A stretch of 45,464 nucleotides of DNA from JAUICS01 sp964384335 (GCA_964384335.1 CAYLKN010000016.1:1-45464); one strand, 5' to 3'; shown: positions 1-9,448, counted from the first letter of the stretch. Numbers and translations are program-made. Notes: generated from the letters alone by a model not told the origin.

Positions 1-9
1 TTTTTATAA

Positions 10-471
10 ATGAAATCTGTCTCTCTTTTTACTGACGGCGCGTGCAGCGGTAATCCAGGCCCCGGTGGCTGGGGCGTTTTGCTGCGTTACAACGGTAATG
101 AAAAGGAACTGTCCGGCGGTGAAAAGGAAACAACAAATAACCGTATGGAGTTAACCGCGGCGGTGAAAGGTCTGAATGCGCTTAAAGAGTCATGCCGGGT
201 AGATCTGTATACAGACAGCGAGTATCTTAAAAACGGAGTTACGCAATGGATGCCGCAATGGAAAAAGAACGGCTGGAGAACGTCTTCTAAAAAAGATGTC
301 AGGAACAAGGATCTCTGGCTGGAAATTGACGCGCTTATGGGCAGACATGATGTCCATTTTCATTGGGTGCGGGGCCATTCCGGGCATGAAGAGAATGAGC
401 GTGTGGACCGGTTGGCACGCAATGCAATACCGTCCGGTGATGCCGTATCCCGCTCCGAATTAAAGATTTAA
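10..471 (+). CDS. rnhA: Ribonuclease HI
   Basis: This 153-aa protein is a complete RNase HI, which cuts the RNA strand of RNA-DNA hybrids and so removes R-loops and primer remnants in the cytoplasm. The catalytic acids sit in the expected order: D9 in LFTDGACSGNPGPGGWG, E47 in NNRMELTA, D69 in LYTDSEY and D133 in ENERVDRLAR, with the active-site loop His at 123 (WVRGHSGH). The length matches the E. coli enzyme (155 aa). Only nine bases precede the ATG, so the ribosome site cannot be judged. In many alphaproteobacteria rnhA follows ispH-thrB, which would lie outside this window. Its stop codon overlaps the convergent penicillin-binding protein gene by 4 bp. Confidence 0.97.
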   Translation: MKSVSLFTDGACSGNPGPGGWGVLLRYNGNEKELSGGEKETTNNRMELTAAVKGLNALKESCRVDLYTDSEYLKNGVTQWMPQWKKNGWRTSSKKDVRNKDLWLEIDALMGRHDVHFHWVRGHSGHEENERVDRLARNAIPSGDAVSRSELKI

Positions 472-2441
472 TTATTCAGGTTCAGATCGCCTGAGCCGCC
501 ACTGCGGTTTTTTCCTTCTGAAAACAGTTTTTTAAGCAAAGATCCAAATCCGCCGTTCCGTTTGCTTGTATCCTGTTCGAAATATCCTGTCATCCTCTCA
601 TCTCCGCCCTCGTAAATGCCAAGTGCAATATCCTCCCAGATGTATGCGGGCAACGTGCTTCCGGTGACGTTCTGCATGGGGGTGTTGTTGTCCTTCCCAA
701 GCCATATTCCGATAGTGTGTGCGGGGGTAAATCCGACAAACCAGGCATCACGGCTGTTCTGGCTGGTGCCTGTTTTACCGGCGGCATCAAAAGGCACGTC
801 AATCGATTTTCCGGTTCCGTCCTTAATAACCTGCCTCATCATGGATTGAAGTTTACGGCTGGCTTCACGGTCTGCAACCTGATAATCAGAGGCGCTGCGC
901 GTTGTTTGAAAGAGAATATCTCCGTATTTATTTTCAATTCTCACAACGCCGTAAGGATTCACATATCGCCCTTCCCTCGCAATTATGGAGTAAGCGGCGG
1001 TAAGTTCCAGAAGGCTGATTTCACTGGTCCCGAGTGCAAGGGAAAGGTCGTTTCTGAGACGGCTTTTTATCCCCATTTTGCGTGATTTTTCGATAACTGC
1101 AGACGGGGAAACGTAATCCATAAGCCTGACTGCTGAGGTGTTAAGCGACTGCGCAAGGGCGGTCTCTAGCGTAACATCACCGTGATAATACCCGTCAAAA
1201 TTGCGGGGGCTGTACTTCCGGTCTTCAATCAGTGCATCCAGAAGGGTGTCCGTAGGCTCCCATCCCTTTTCCAAAGCGGTCAGATAAAGCAAAGGCTTGA
1301 ATGCCGACCCGGGCTGGCGTTTCGCCTGGGTTGCACGGTTAAACTGGCTGGTATTGTAATTCCTTCCGCCAACCATTGCGCGGATGGCGCCTTCGTGATC
1401 CGTTACAATGACGGTGCCCTGGATGTCCTGGTTCTTTTGGTTGAGATTCTGTGTCAGGCTTCTTGCCGCCGTTGTCTGAATGTTTCTGTCAAGTGTGGTT
1501 GTGATGAAAAGATCCCCGTCCTGTACACCGACCATGGCATGGAAACGATTGATTATCCAGTCCGCAAAATAGGCGGAGGACTCGAATGCGCCGGGTTTTT
1601 TATCCGGAACAGGCAACGGAGTCTGCGCGTCATTTACAGTTGTGTCATCCAGATATCCCATATCCCGCATTGCATTCAAAACAACACGGGCGCGTTTTTG
1701 AGCCCGAAACGGGCTGGCATTCGGGGAGAAGACAGACGGGGCCTTTAAAAGGCCCGCCAGAACGGCACTTTCGCTTATGGTCAATTCACTGACATCTTTG
1801 TTAAAATACTCCTTTGCCGCCGCTTCGACCCCGTAAACACCGCTGCCCATATATACACGGTTTAGGTAAGCACTCAGTATCTCATCCTTTTCCATGGTTT
1901 TTTCAAGCCACAGGGCCAGTATCATTTCCTTAATCTTGCGGGTGATTTTTCTTTCCTGCGTAAGAAACATGTTTTTGGCCAGTTGCTGGGTTATCGTGGA
2001 TCCGCCCTGCACGAACTCGCCGGCCCTGATATTTGCAATAAGGGCACGGGCAAGACCCTGAAGATCAATACCGCTGTGTTCATAAAAACGGCGGTCTTCA
2101 ATGGCCAGAACAGCATGTATCAGATGATCGGGGACATCGTTCACCGTCACGGATTGTCCCCTTAAGGATCCGTATCTCCTTACAAGATTGCCATCCCTGT
2201 CAAGAATGGAGATTGAAGGGGCGGGTGAAAAATCCGTTTCCGCAATTATGGCCGGAATATCCCTTGCGATCCAAAGCACGGAAAAAGAGGTTATGACAGC
2301 GGCCCAGACAGTAAGGAGAATTCCCCATTTCAAAAAACCTGAAAAAAAATTCCATTTATACGTTTTTCTGTTTCTGGATTTTTTTTTCTTATGCTTTTTT
2401 TGCCTGCTTTTCCGGTTTGTGCGTCGTGATGAAAAAACCAT
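468..2441 (-). CDS. Class A penicillin-binding protein (PBP1A family)
   Basis: This is a bifunctional peptidoglycan glycosyltransferase/transpeptidase of 657 aa. A very basic cytoplasmic tail (residues 1-35) precedes one membrane anchor (about 38-58). The GT51 domain follows, with catalytic E115 in AIEDRRFYEHSGID and the GGSTITQQLAKN motif near 146-157. The penicillin-binding domain has nucleophile S379 in the SAFK motif, S432 in SLN and K556 in KTGTS. All three transpeptidase motifs are intact, so it should polymerise and crosslink murein and be a beta-lactam target. It is shorter than many alphaproteobacterial PBP1a proteins (often about 800 aa), so the family label is safer than mrcA or pbpC. 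It is convergent with rnhA and shares 4 bp with it. Confidence 0.95.
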   Translation of the reverse strand: MVFSSRRTNRKSRQKKHKKKKSRNRKTYKWNFFSGFLKWGILLTVWAAVITSFSVLWIARDIPAIIAETDFSPAPSISILDRDGNLVRRYGSLRGQSVTVNDVPDHLIHAVLAIEDRRFYEHSGIDLQGLARALIANIRAGEFVQGGSTITQQLAKNMFLTQERKITRKIKEMILALWLEKTMEKDEILSAYLNRVYMGSGVYGVEAAAKEYFNKDVSELTISESAVLAGLLKAPSVFSPNASPFRAQKRARVVLNAMRDMGYLDDTTVNDAQTPLPVPDKKPGAFESSAYFADWIINRFHAMVGVQDGDLFITTTLDRNIQTTAARSLTQNLNQKNQDIQGTVIVTDHEGAIRAMVGGRNYNTSQFNRATQAKRQPGSAFKPLLYLTALEKGWEPTDTLLDALIEDRKYSPRNFDGYYHGDVTLETALAQSLNTSAVRLMDYVSPSAVIEKSRKMGIKSRLRNDLSLALGTSEISLLELTAAYSIIAREGRYVNPYGVVRIENKYGDILFQTTRSASDYQVADREASRKLQSMMRQVIKDGTGKSIDVPFDAAGKTGTSQNSRDAWFVGFTPAHTIGIWLGKDNNTPMQNVTGSTLPAYIWEDIALGIYEGGDERMTGYFEQDTSKRNGGFGSLLKKLFSEGKNRSGGSGDLNLNN

Positions 2442-2487
2442 GTCTATTATTAACTGCGAATGTCAGTGACAGACCGGCGGCCGGCCT

Positions 2488-3102
2488 TTACAAATTTTTA
2501 AAATAGGATTTTTTATGAACAGGCGGGGCCAAATCTGAATTGCGATCAAAACCATTCAGATTCACAGGACTTGTTTCAGCATAATTATTGATTTGATATT
2601 TACGCAAGTCTTCAAGAAAGACAGATAGTGGATAAATCAAGGTTTCAAGGTTCAAATCGGGAAGGCATTGATTATCAATTAGCAAAGAATTCGTGAAAAA
2701 CACCCACTGGTCCATATCGTCTTTAAGATTTTCTTCCTTTATAAAAGCTCTTGTTTCGGGACAATCGTTTTCAAGGAAATCAGTTAGTATCTGAATAATA
2801 TTACGCAGCTCAAGCCTCCTGAACAGGGCCTCATCAACGTCCATGCACTCTTCGTCAAATTCAATCAGATCTTCCCGGCACACGGTCGTTGCGCCCTGAA
2901 GGTAGGTAAGGTGACGGCGGAGGTCCTCGGAACGGGCAAGCATGTCTGCAAGCTCTAATGCAACGGCATGGTTCAGTATTTTCAGACAATTGATCAGTTT
3001 ATAGCGCATGACAAGAAAAGGCAGCGCATTTTCCCGGTTATATTTCCTTTTTTGAAAAATGGACTTTAGAAATTTAACAATATGCGGTTTTTGTATCTTC
3101 AT
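2488..3102 (-). CDS. Hypothetical protein, 204 aa, helical, no recognised domain
   Basis: I do not recognise this protein. The frame also opens with a TTG at 3111, but the ATG at 3102 (MKIQKPHIVKFLKS) is the more likely start; no clear Shine-Dalgarno sequence precedes either. The first 25 residues are basic. The rest is rich in Leu, Glu, Asp and Asn with long predicted helices (for example LRRHLTYLQG and LRNIIQILTDFLEND) and has no signal peptide or membrane segment, so it looks cytoplasmic. It lies 39 bp downstream of a GNAT gene on the same strand, and the two may be cotranscribed. It reads as a real gene because it is long, uninterrupted and fills the space between two recognisable genes. 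Confidence 0.7.
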   Translation of the reverse strand: MKIQKPHIVKFLKSIFQKRKYNRENALPFLVMRYKLINCLKILNHAVALELADMLARSEDLRRHLTYLQGATTVCREDLIEFDEECMDVDEALFRRLELRNIIQILTDFLENDCPETRAFIKEENLKDDMDQWVFFTNSLLIDNQCLPDLNLETLIYPLSVFLEDLRKYQINNYAETSPVNLNGFDRNSDLAPPVHKKSYFKNL

Positions 3103-3141
3103 TGCGCGCAAACAAAAATTTCTTTCTAAATAGCTTTCTTT

Positions 3142-3675
3142 TTAATCCGTATTAAGCCAGTATCGGCATTTTCTTTTAAACTGTCCGGTTTGTGTTATAT
3201 CCTTGTCGGACCCTGCGCCAAAATTCTCTGCAAGGTGCCGTGCGATAATATTTTCAGGCTCGATTGTGAGCAATACTTTTTCTATACCCAGAGTATTGGC
3301 AAAGGTAAGCGACAGTTTTAATGCTCTTTTGCCATATCCTTTATGTCTCTGATCAGGTCTTATAATTATATAAACATGTCCCCCGTCTTTTTCCAAGTGC
3401 CAATTTAAACGGTGCCTGATATACACTGTGCCAAGATACATACTTTCCTTAACCAGCCACAGCACAGTCTCGGGCACATCTTCGGTCCAGCTTGCGCATG
3501 GATCATGCATCATTCTGTTTTCTTCGTTGAGGGTATCTACATAGTCCTCAAAATTTGTTTCCAAAATCAATTTGGACAAATGTTCGAATTCACCTTCCCT
3601 GTGATATTGTTCCAGAGCTTCCAAAAAACTGTCTTTATAACTTAAGGAAGGTCTGACAAGCTTAGATACTGACAT
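3142..3675 (-). CDS. GNAT family N-acetyltransferase
   Basis: A 177-aa Gcn5-related acetyltransferase that would transfer an acetyl group from acetyl-CoA to an unidentified amine substrate. The diagnostic signature is the pyrophosphate-binding loop RPDQRHKGYGKRAL at about residues 107-120. It follows a beta strand (HVYIIIRP) and precedes the helix and strand with IEPENIIARHLAENFGA that typify the C-terminal half of the fold. The N-terminal 45 residues do not resemble the core and may give substrate specificity. It starts with ATG. It is flanked by mgtE upstream and the unknown 204-aa gene downstream, all on the minus strand. The substrate cannot be inferred. Confidence 0.85.
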   Translation of the reverse strand: MSVSKLVRPSLSYKDSFLEALEQYHREGEFEHLSKLILETNFEDYVDTLNEENRMMHDPCASWTEDVPETVLWLVKESMYLGTVYIRHRLNWHLEKDGGHVYIIIRPDQRHKGYGKRALKLSLTFANTLGIEKVLLTIEPENIIARHLAENFGAGSDKDITQTGQFKRKCRYWLNTD

Positions 3676-3720
3676 GAGTGTCTATACTTTTCCGCTCTTT
3701 TGTAATTTATTATAAATTTC

Positions 3721-5166
3721 TTATATAAATAAAATAGCGGCAAGGCCAAGAAAAGCAAAGAAACCTACAACATCTGTTATTGTTGTTAAAAACACAGCGG
3801 AAGATTCCGCCGGGTCACTGCCTATACGGTCCAGGAGAATTGGAATGGCCGCCCCACAAAGACCCGCGATGAAAAGATTGAGGATCATTGCCAGCGCAAT
3901 AACAATTCCAAGCATAACGCTTTGAAACCATAATCCTGCAATGGCGGCGATAATAAAAGCAAAGGCAATTCCGTTAAGTGCGCCGACCAGTGCCTCTTTC
4001 CACAGGAGCCTGAACATATTGCTTTTTGTAATCTGTCTTGTGGCCAGACCGCGCACGGCCACGGTCAGGGATTGTGTTCCTGCGTTTCCTCCCATGGAAG
4101 CAACAATTGGCATTAGAATCGCGAGTGATACGGCCTGTTCAAGCGTTGCATCGAAAAGGGAAATCACGATAGAGGCCAGTATGGCCGTCAGAAGATTGAC
4201 AAAAAGCCATCGAAACCTTGATTTTCCGGTTGACCAGACCGCCTTGTAAAGATCGTCTTTTTCGATACCGCCAAGCCTGAGAAAGTCTTCCTGCGCCTCT
4301 TCGCTGATCACATCTATAACGTCATCGAAAGTGATTACACCTATCAATCGCCCTTCATCGTCAACAACCGGAGCCGAAACAATGCCTTCTCTCTGGAACA
4401 GGATGCCGACCTCTTCCTGGTCCATACCTGCCGGGATTGGGTGGGTTTTGTCGAGAGACAGGTTTTCAAGCTTTTCCGAACGTTTCGCTCTTACCAGCCT
4501 GTTCAGTGGAATTTCCCCGATAACATGATGGGTTGGCGTGATGACAAAAAGGTCGAAAAATTCCTCAGGCAAATCAGTATCGGCCCTAAGATAATCGATA
4601 GTTTTTCCAACAGTCCAGAATTGCGGAATGGCAACGAACTCACGTTGCATCAGTCGCCCGGCGCTATCTTCCGGGAAATTCAGACCCTCTTCAAGAACAA
4701 TCCTGTTTTTAGGGGAAAGTTTACGGATCACATTTTTTTGAAAATCAGGATCCAGATTAATGATGAGATCAAGGGCGTCATCGCTGTCCAGTTCCGAAAT
4801 TATCTTTGCCACCTGTTGAGGGGGCATGCTTGAGAGTATCTGGGATCTTAAATCCGGCACGATTTCAGATATTGCATCCGCAGAGATAGACTCCGGTGCC
4901 AGTTCAAATAACTTTACCCGGGTTTCTTCATCAAGCTGCTCAAGAAGATCAGCGATGGAAGAAGAGCTGAAACCGGCCAGAAACTCACGAAGGTTTGTTT
5001 CTTCCCCATTCTGAATGGTTTCAGTAATTGATTTAACAACATTTTCACCAATGCCATAGACAGAATCCAGCTCAATATCAGCTGATTGCAATTCTGTTTC
5101 GATTTCCGTGGCATTGTTCAAACCTTGTCTCCGCCCTAAAAATTTCAGATCATATATGTATTGCAC
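3721..5166 (-). CDS. mgtE: Magnesium transporter MgtE
   Basis: This 481-aa protein has the full MgtE architecture. It runs from a cytosolic helical N domain (about 30-150, with repeats such as ADLLEQLDEETRVKLFELAP) through a tandem CBS domain pair (about 170-290, ending GVITFDDVIDVISEEAQEDF) to five membrane helices (about 315-480). The pore signature is visible in ILMPIVASMGGNAGTQSLT and in the last helix, FLTTITDVVGFFAFLGLAA. MgtE is a Mg2+-gated Mg2+ channel in the inner membrane, with the N and CBS domains sensing cytosolic Mg2+. The only plausible start is GTG at 5166. No Mg riboswitch is evident in the short space before it. Confidence 0.95.
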   Translation of the reverse strand: MQYIYDLKFLGRRQGLNNATEIETELQSADIELDSVYGIGENVVKSITETIQNGEETNLREFLAGFSSSSIADLLEQLDEETRVKLFELAPESISADAISEIVPDLRSQILSSMPPQQVAKIISELDSDDALDLIINLDPDFQKNVIRKLSPKNRIVLEEGLNFPEDSAGRLMQREFVAIPQFWTVGKTIDYLRADTDLPEEFFDLFVITPTHHVIGEIPLNRLVRAKRSEKLENLSLDKTHPIPAGMDQEEVGILFQREGIVSAPVVDDEGRLIGVITFDDVIDVISEEAQEDFLRLGGIEKDDLYKAVWSTGKSRFRWLFVNLLTAILASIVISLFDATLEQAVSLAILMPIVASMGGNAGTQSLTVAVRGLATRQITKSNMFRLLWKEALVGALNGIAFAFIIAAIAGLWFQSVMLGIVIALAMILNLFIAGLCGAAIPILLDRIGSDPAESSAVFLTTITDVVGFFAFLGLAAILFI

Positions 5167-5197
5167 GGATAATGCAAAAACAAGAAGGGGTCTATAC

Positions 5198-5232
5198 GAA
5201 AAAGGAGATCAGGAAACCGTGCCTGATCCTTT
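5198..5232 (-). terminator. Rho-independent terminator of maeB
   Basis: Read on the minus strand just after the maeB stop codon, GATCAGG and CCTGATC form a 7-bp stem around an 8-nt loop. A flanking AAAG/CTTT-type extension follows, and then a run of five T. Position directly after the stop codon and before mgtE supports termination of maeB transcription. Confidence 0.7.
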
Positions 5233-5236
5233 CTGC

Positions 5237-7573
5237 TTATTCTGCGGCTTGTTTTCGTTCAAATACGAATTTCTTTTGACCGGCAAGCTCCGCCGCTTTT
5301 TCTATTTCCTGCGCCTGCGCTTTAACGCTTATCAGTGCGGATGCATTTACGATACTTCTGGATGTTGCTGATGAGGTCAGGATACACGACGGACGGGCCA
5401 GCCCCAGAAGAACGGGGCCGATTGATATCCCGTCACTTAGAATTTTGAGCATGTTAAATGCGATATTTGCGGAACTGACATCCGGCATCACAAGAAGATT
5501 GGCCTGGCCGTTCAATGTTGAGTGCGGCATAATGGATACACGTATGGCTTCCGATAGCGCCGCATCGGCATGCATTTCACCGTCTATTTCCAGATCAGGT
5601 GAGCGCGTTTTTATCTCTTTAACTGCGCAGCTCATTTTACAGGCTTTTTCATCGCTGTGCGTGCCGAAATTGGAGTGTGACAAAAGGGCCACTTTTGGTG
5701 TTATGCCGAAGCGTCTGATTTCGTCCGCTGCCATTAAAGTCATCTCGGTAAGCTGCTGGATGCTCGGATCAGGGTTTATATGCGTGTCGCAGACGAAATA
5801 AGTCCCTTTGGACAAAATAAGTATATTCAGGGCAGCCGCCGTTTCCACTCCGTCTTTAAGTCCAAGAATATCAACAACATGTTTGCGGTGTGTCTGGAAC
5901 TGACCAAGAGTACCGCAAATCAAGCCATCGGCATCATCTTTGTAAACCATAAGGGCTGCAATGACAGTCGTATTTGTCCGCACAACCGTCTTTGCCATGG
6001 CCGGAGTCACGCCACGCCTTTGCATGATTTCATGGTAAGTTGTCCAGTATTCGCGATAGCGCGGATCGTCTTCCGGATCGACAAGATCACAATTTTTACC
6101 GATTTCAAGACGAAGTCTGAGACGACGTATTCTCGTTTCAACAACGTGGCGCCGGCCGATAAGCACGGGATATCCAAGGTTTTCGTCAACAACGATCTGG
6201 GCCGCACGCAAAACGTTTTCTTCTTCGCCTTCAGAATACGCAATACGTTTCGGATCGGTTTTCGCCGTATTGAAAACAGGACGCATAACAAGACTGGTGC
6301 GTGAAAAGAAGCTTTGCAATTTTTCAGCATAACGATCCCAGTCCGTAATCGGACGTGTTGCAACGCCGGTATCCATGGCGGCTTTTGCAACTGCAATCGG
6401 GAGGTCTACGATAAGTCTCGGATCAAAGGCTTTTGGAATGATATATTCCGGCCCGAATTCAAGTTTTTCAGTGGCGTAGACGGAGCTCACCTCTTCAACC
6501 GTTTCCTTTTTTGCAAGATCGGCAATCGCCTTAACACAGGCAACTTTCATTTCCTCGTTAATCTCGGATGCCCCGACATCAAGCGCACCGCGGAAAATAA
6601 ATGGAAAACATAATACATTGTTGACCTGGTTTGTATAATCCGAGCGGCCTGTGCATATCACGGCATTTGGTTTAACTTCCTTGACCAGTTCCGGCATAAT
6701 CTCCGGAGTTGGATTGGCCAGGGCCATAACCAGAGGATCGTCATTCATTGTCGCAACCATGTCCTGTGTGACCGCGCCCGGTCCGGAAAGCCCGAGAAAA
6801 ACATCCGCGTCTTTCATGGCCTCTTCAATCTTTCTGAAACTGGTGTCAGATGCAAATTGCTCCTTAATGGGATCCATGCTTTCCTTGCGGTCTTTGTAAA
6901 CAACCCCTTTTCTGTCGCATACAATAATATTTTCTTTTGGCAGGCCGAGTTCATTCAGAATTTTAAGGCACGCCATGGCCGATGCGCCCGCACCGGAGCA
7001 AACCAGTTTTATATCTTCAATTTTGCGGCCGCTGATTTCCAGCCAGTTTGTAAAGGCCGCGCCGACAATAATTGCGGTTCCATGCTGGTCATCATGAAAA
7101 ACGGGGATATTCATCCGTTCACGCAGCTTTGCTTCAATTTCAAAACATTCCGGGGCTTTGATATCTTCAAGATTGATGCCGCCAAAGCTTGGCTCGAGTG
7201 CCGCAACGGCTTCCACAAATCTGTTCACATCCGTTTCATCGACTTCAATGTCTATGGAATCGATATTCGCGAATTTTTTAAACAGAACGGATTTACCCTC
7301 CATAACAGGCTTTGAGGCCAACGGACCTATATTGCCCAGTCCCAGGACGGCCGTTCCATTCGTAATCACAGCCACCATATTCCCGCGGGACGTGTAATCA
7401 AGCGCTTTAAGGGGATCTTTTTCAATTTCCTCACACGCGGCGGCCACGCCGGGTGAATAGGCAAGGCTGAGATCTTCCTGCGTCGTCAGGGGTTTGGTGG
7501 CCTTAATGGCTAACTTACCCGGTGTCGGATTTTTGTGATATTCAAGTGCGCGGTCTTTAAATACATTGTCCAT
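5237..7573 (-). CDS. maeB: NADP-dependent malic enzyme (MaeB type, malic enzyme-phosphotransacetylase fusion)
   Basis: A 778-aa two-domain enzyme. The N-terminal half (about 1-430) is malic enzyme: oxidative decarboxylation of malate to pyruvate with reduction of NADP+. It includes LSLAYSPGVAAACEEI, the metal-binding stretch VFHDDQHGTAIIVGAA and the nucleotide-binding loop CSGAGASAMACL. The C-terminal half (about 440-770) is phosphotransacetylase-like (for example YPVLIGRRHVVETRIRRL), which in MaeB proteins is regulatory rather than a proven second enzyme. Length and domain order match the E. coli MaeB family. The ATG at 7573 has a nearby CAGGAT ribosome site. A terminator follows the stop codon at once, so the gene is probably transcribed alone. 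Confidence 0.97.
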   Translation of the reverse strand: MDNVFKDRALEYHKNPTPGKLAIKATKPLTTQEDLSLAYSPGVAAACEEIEKDPLKALDYTSRGNMVAVITNGTAVLGLGNIGPLASKPVMEGKSVLFKKFANIDSIDIEVDETDVNRFVEAVAALEPSFGGINLEDIKAPECFEIEAKLRERMNIPVFHDDQHGTAIIVGAAFTNWLEISGRKIEDIKLVCSGAGASAMACLKILNELGLPKENIIVCDRKGVVYKDRKESMDPIKEQFASDTSFRKIEEAMKDADVFLGLSGPGAVTQDMVATMNDDPLVMALANPTPEIMPELVKEVKPNAVICTGRSDYTNQVNNVLCFPFIFRGALDVGASEINEEMKVACVKAIADLAKKETVEEVSSVYATEKLEFGPEYIIPKAFDPRLIVDLPIAVAKAAMDTGVATRPITDWDRYAEKLQSFFSRTSLVMRPVFNTAKTDPKRIAYSEGEEENVLRAAQIVVDENLGYPVLIGRRHVVETRIRRLRLRLEIGKNCDLVDPEDDPRYREYWTTYHEIMQRRGVTPAMAKTVVRTNTTVIAALMVYKDDADGLICGTLGQFQTHRKHVVDILGLKDGVETAAALNILILSKGTYFVCDTHINPDPSIQQLTEMTLMAADEIRRFGITPKVALLSHSNFGTHSDEKACKMSCAVKEIKTRSPDLEIDGEMHADAALSEAIRVSIMPHSTLNGQANLLVMPDVSSANIAFNMLKILSDGISIGPVLLGLARPSCILTSSATSRSIVNASALISVKAQAQEIEKAAELAGQKKFVFERKQAAE

Positions 7574-7656
7574 ATCCTGAACCTCGTTAATTAATAATTT
7601 TTTTAAAGGCTATGCCGTTTTCGGGGCGGTAAAAGTATAAATAATTATTAAAGTTA

Positions 7657-7744
7657 TGGTGCGGCCGAGAGGACTTGAACCTCCAAGGACTAAGCGTCCA
7701 CAGCGACCTCAACGCTGCGCGTCTACCAGTTCCGCCACGGCCGC
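7657..7744 (-). tRNA. tRNA-Leu, anticodon GAG
   Basis: On the minus strand the 88-nt gene starts GCGGCCG and ends CGGCCGC-A-CCA, giving a perfect 7-bp acceptor stem with an encoded CCA tail. The D arm contains GGTAGACGC as in leucine tRNAs. The anticodon stem CAGCG/CGCTG encloses the loop TTGAGGT, so the anticodon is GAG (reads CUC and CUU). A long variable arm and the T arm (AGG-TTCAAGT-CCT) confirm a class II tRNA of the leucine type. Confidence 0.97.
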
Positions 7745-7762
7745 ACTTCACTCAATTAATGC

Positions 7763-7791
7763 TGCATATCAAATAAACTGTCTTCACGCAA
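7763..7791 (-). promoter_or_regulatory. Candidate sigma-70 promoter of tRNA-Leu
   Basis: Upstream of the tRNA on the minus strand, a TTGCGT (7786-7791) and a TATGCA (7763-7768) are separated by exactly 17 bp. The latter ends about 18 bp before the mature tRNA. Spacing and position fit a housekeeping promoter, but the match to consensus is only moderate. Confidence 0.35.
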
Positions 7792-7842
7792 GAAACAAGC
7801 GCATTGCATTGCACAGCGATTTTTTGCATATGGTATTGGATC

Positions 7843-8484
7843 ATGACAAGCGACATTCAATGGATTTATTCTGAATACCCGGTTAAATATAATGCCGCTG
7901 TTGCCGAAATGGAAAAACGGGTGGCAGGTATTCGGGAGGGTACTGCTCAAGAAGCTGTTTGGATTTTGGAGCATCCGGCCTTATATACCGCGGGTACGAG
8001 TGCAAAAGACAGCGATCTTCTGGATCCGCGCTTTCCGGTCTTTAAAACGGGCCGGGGCGGTGAATATACCTATCACGGGCCGGGCCAGCTTGTGGCCTAT
8101 GTCATGCTTGATCTCAAAAAAAGACAGAATGAGCCGGATCTGCGCAGCTTTATTTCCGGACTCGAGCAATGGATAACGGATACACTGGCCGTTTTTGGCA
8201 TTCGGGGGCAACGACGGGAGGGGCGCATCGGCATATGGGTCGATACGCAGGATGGCGAAAAAAAAATCGCCGCAATCGGTGTCCGGGTCCGCCGCTGGAT
8301 CACATACCACGGCATATCCATCAACCTCAATCCGGATCTGTCTCATTTCGAAGGTATCGTGCCATGCGGTATTAAAGATTACGGTGTAACCTCCATTGAT
8401 GATCTGGGCTTTTCTCATGTTGAAAAAGAGGATCTGATCAGGGCCGCAAAATCTGTTTTTCCGGAAAAATGGGTGCTGCGTTAA
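7843..8484 (+). CDS. lipB: Octanoyl-[acyl-carrier-protein]:protein N-octanoyltransferase
   Basis: A 213-aa LipB, which moves the octanoyl group from acyl carrier protein to lipoyl-domain lysines in the first step of lipoate cofactor synthesis. The family signatures are present: GRGGEYTYHGPGQLVAYVMLDL, the catalytic Lys in KKIAAIGVRVRRWITYHG, and the nucleophilic Cys in VPCGIKDYGVTSIDDLG. The open frame extends upstream to a TTG at 7804, but homologues begin close to MTSDIQWIYS, so the ATG at 7843 is chosen. The gene is divergent from tRNA-Leu and convergent with the amidohydrolase gene downstream. No lipA is seen in this window. Confidence 0.95.
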   Translation: MTSDIQWIYSEYPVKYNAAVAEMEKRVAGIREGTAQEAVWILEHPALYTAGTSAKDSDLLDPRFPVFKTGRGGEYTYHGPGQLVAYVMLDLKKRQNEPDLRSFISGLEQWITDTLAVFGIRGQRREGRIGIWVDTQDGEKKIAAIGVRVRRWITYHGISINLNPDLSHFEGIVPCGIKDYGVTSIDDLGFSHVEKEDLIRAAKSVFPEKWVLR

Positions 8485-8528
8485 TCTTTATTGCGTGGTT
8501 TTATTGCGTGATTTTATTTTATGGTTTT

Positions 8529-9422
8529 TTAATCTGCAGCCAAGGGTACCAGCTTTTCTGAAATGTATTCCTGACAATGTGCAATCAGGTCTTTTACTTC
8601 TGTTTTCAGGGAATCAAAACCGGCTGTTTTTTCAAGCGTGCGCTCATTCATATACAGGGCGCGATTGATCTCCAGCTGAAGGCTGTGGCGGTTTAATCCT
8701 GGTCTTCCGTGCCGTCTTGTAATCTCAACTCCTTTGTAAGGATTATTAACATCGACTGTGAACCCTTTTGATTTCAGAAATGCGTATATAATTTCCAGAA
8801 ATTCGCGTGAACACGTCGTGCCGTCACGGTCGCCCAGAACAAAATCCACCATCTTATGGTCTTTGCCAGTAGTATATATCTGATCCATAATACGCGTCGT
8901 TGTTGAAGGCATGGAGTGGCAGTTGATATGCCAGACCTGCCCGTATTCGTAGTAAAGGTGATCCAGGCCTTCCTGCAAACAATGATGATAGGGATTGTAA
9001 TAATTCCTGATTCTTGACTGAACCTCTGCCGGTGTAATGTTGCCACCGTAAATTTGTACTTCAGGCCGGATAAGTCTCTGGATAAGGCCTATCCCGGCTT
9101 GTGCACGCGAGGACGGTTTCGGTTTGAGAACTTTTGCGTTTTCAACAAGCTCGGTATCGATATCATCAGGCGCCCTGTTTACATCAATATAGGATCTTGG
9201 GAAAAACGCATGCAGGAAAGGAACGCCAATTTCGTGTATATTGTCAAACAGAGCTTCAACGTAGTAATCGACGACTTTTTCAAGCTCTTCTTTTTTGCAA
9301 ACGTAATTAAAATTATCGGGGTAATGCCGTCCGCTGTGCGGTGAGTCGAGAAGAAGAGGAACGGAAACGCTTTCCGGCCATTTCAGCTCATATACTCCCG
9401 GTATAGTTCTTGTTGAAGACAT
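8529..9422 (-). CDS. N-formylglutamate amidohydrolase family protein
   Basis: A 297-aa member of the N-formylglutamate amidohydrolase (HutG/FGase) family, zinc-type hydrolases that release formate from N-formyl-L-glutamate at the end of one histidine degradation route. Visible family marks are LLLDSPHSGRHYPDNF near the N-terminus, the HINCHSMPS segment, LGDRDGTTCSREF, and VEITRRHGRPGLNRHSLQLE with the conserved Glu towards the C-terminus. No other hut genes are nearby, so the real substrate could be another N-acyl amino acid. The gene is divergent from serS and separated from it by 137 bp that hold a 12-bp inverted repeat. Confidence 0.85.
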   Translation of the reverse strand: MSSTRTIPGVYELKWPESVSVPLLLDSPHSGRHYPDNFNYVCKKEELEKVVDYYVEALFDNIHEIGVPFLHAFFPRSYIDVNRAPDDIDTELVENAKVLKPKPSSRAQAGIGLIQRLIRPEVQIYGGNITPAEVQSRIRNYYNPYHHCLQEGLDHLYYEYGQVWHINCHSMPSTTTRIMDQIYTTGKDHKMVDFVLGDRDGTTCSREFLEIIYAFLKSKGFTVDVNNPYKGVEITRRHGRPGLNRHSLQLEINRALYMNERTLEKTAGFDSLKTEVKDLIAHCQEYISEKLVPLAAD

Positions 9423-9448
9423 GGTTCAGAGGTAGCACAGTTTTTCAA

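Noticed and set aside
1182..1748. 188-aa plus-strand open frame
   Set aside because: It lies wholly opposite the penicillin-binding protein gene, whose domains and motifs are complete. It has no recognisable motif and no ribosome site.
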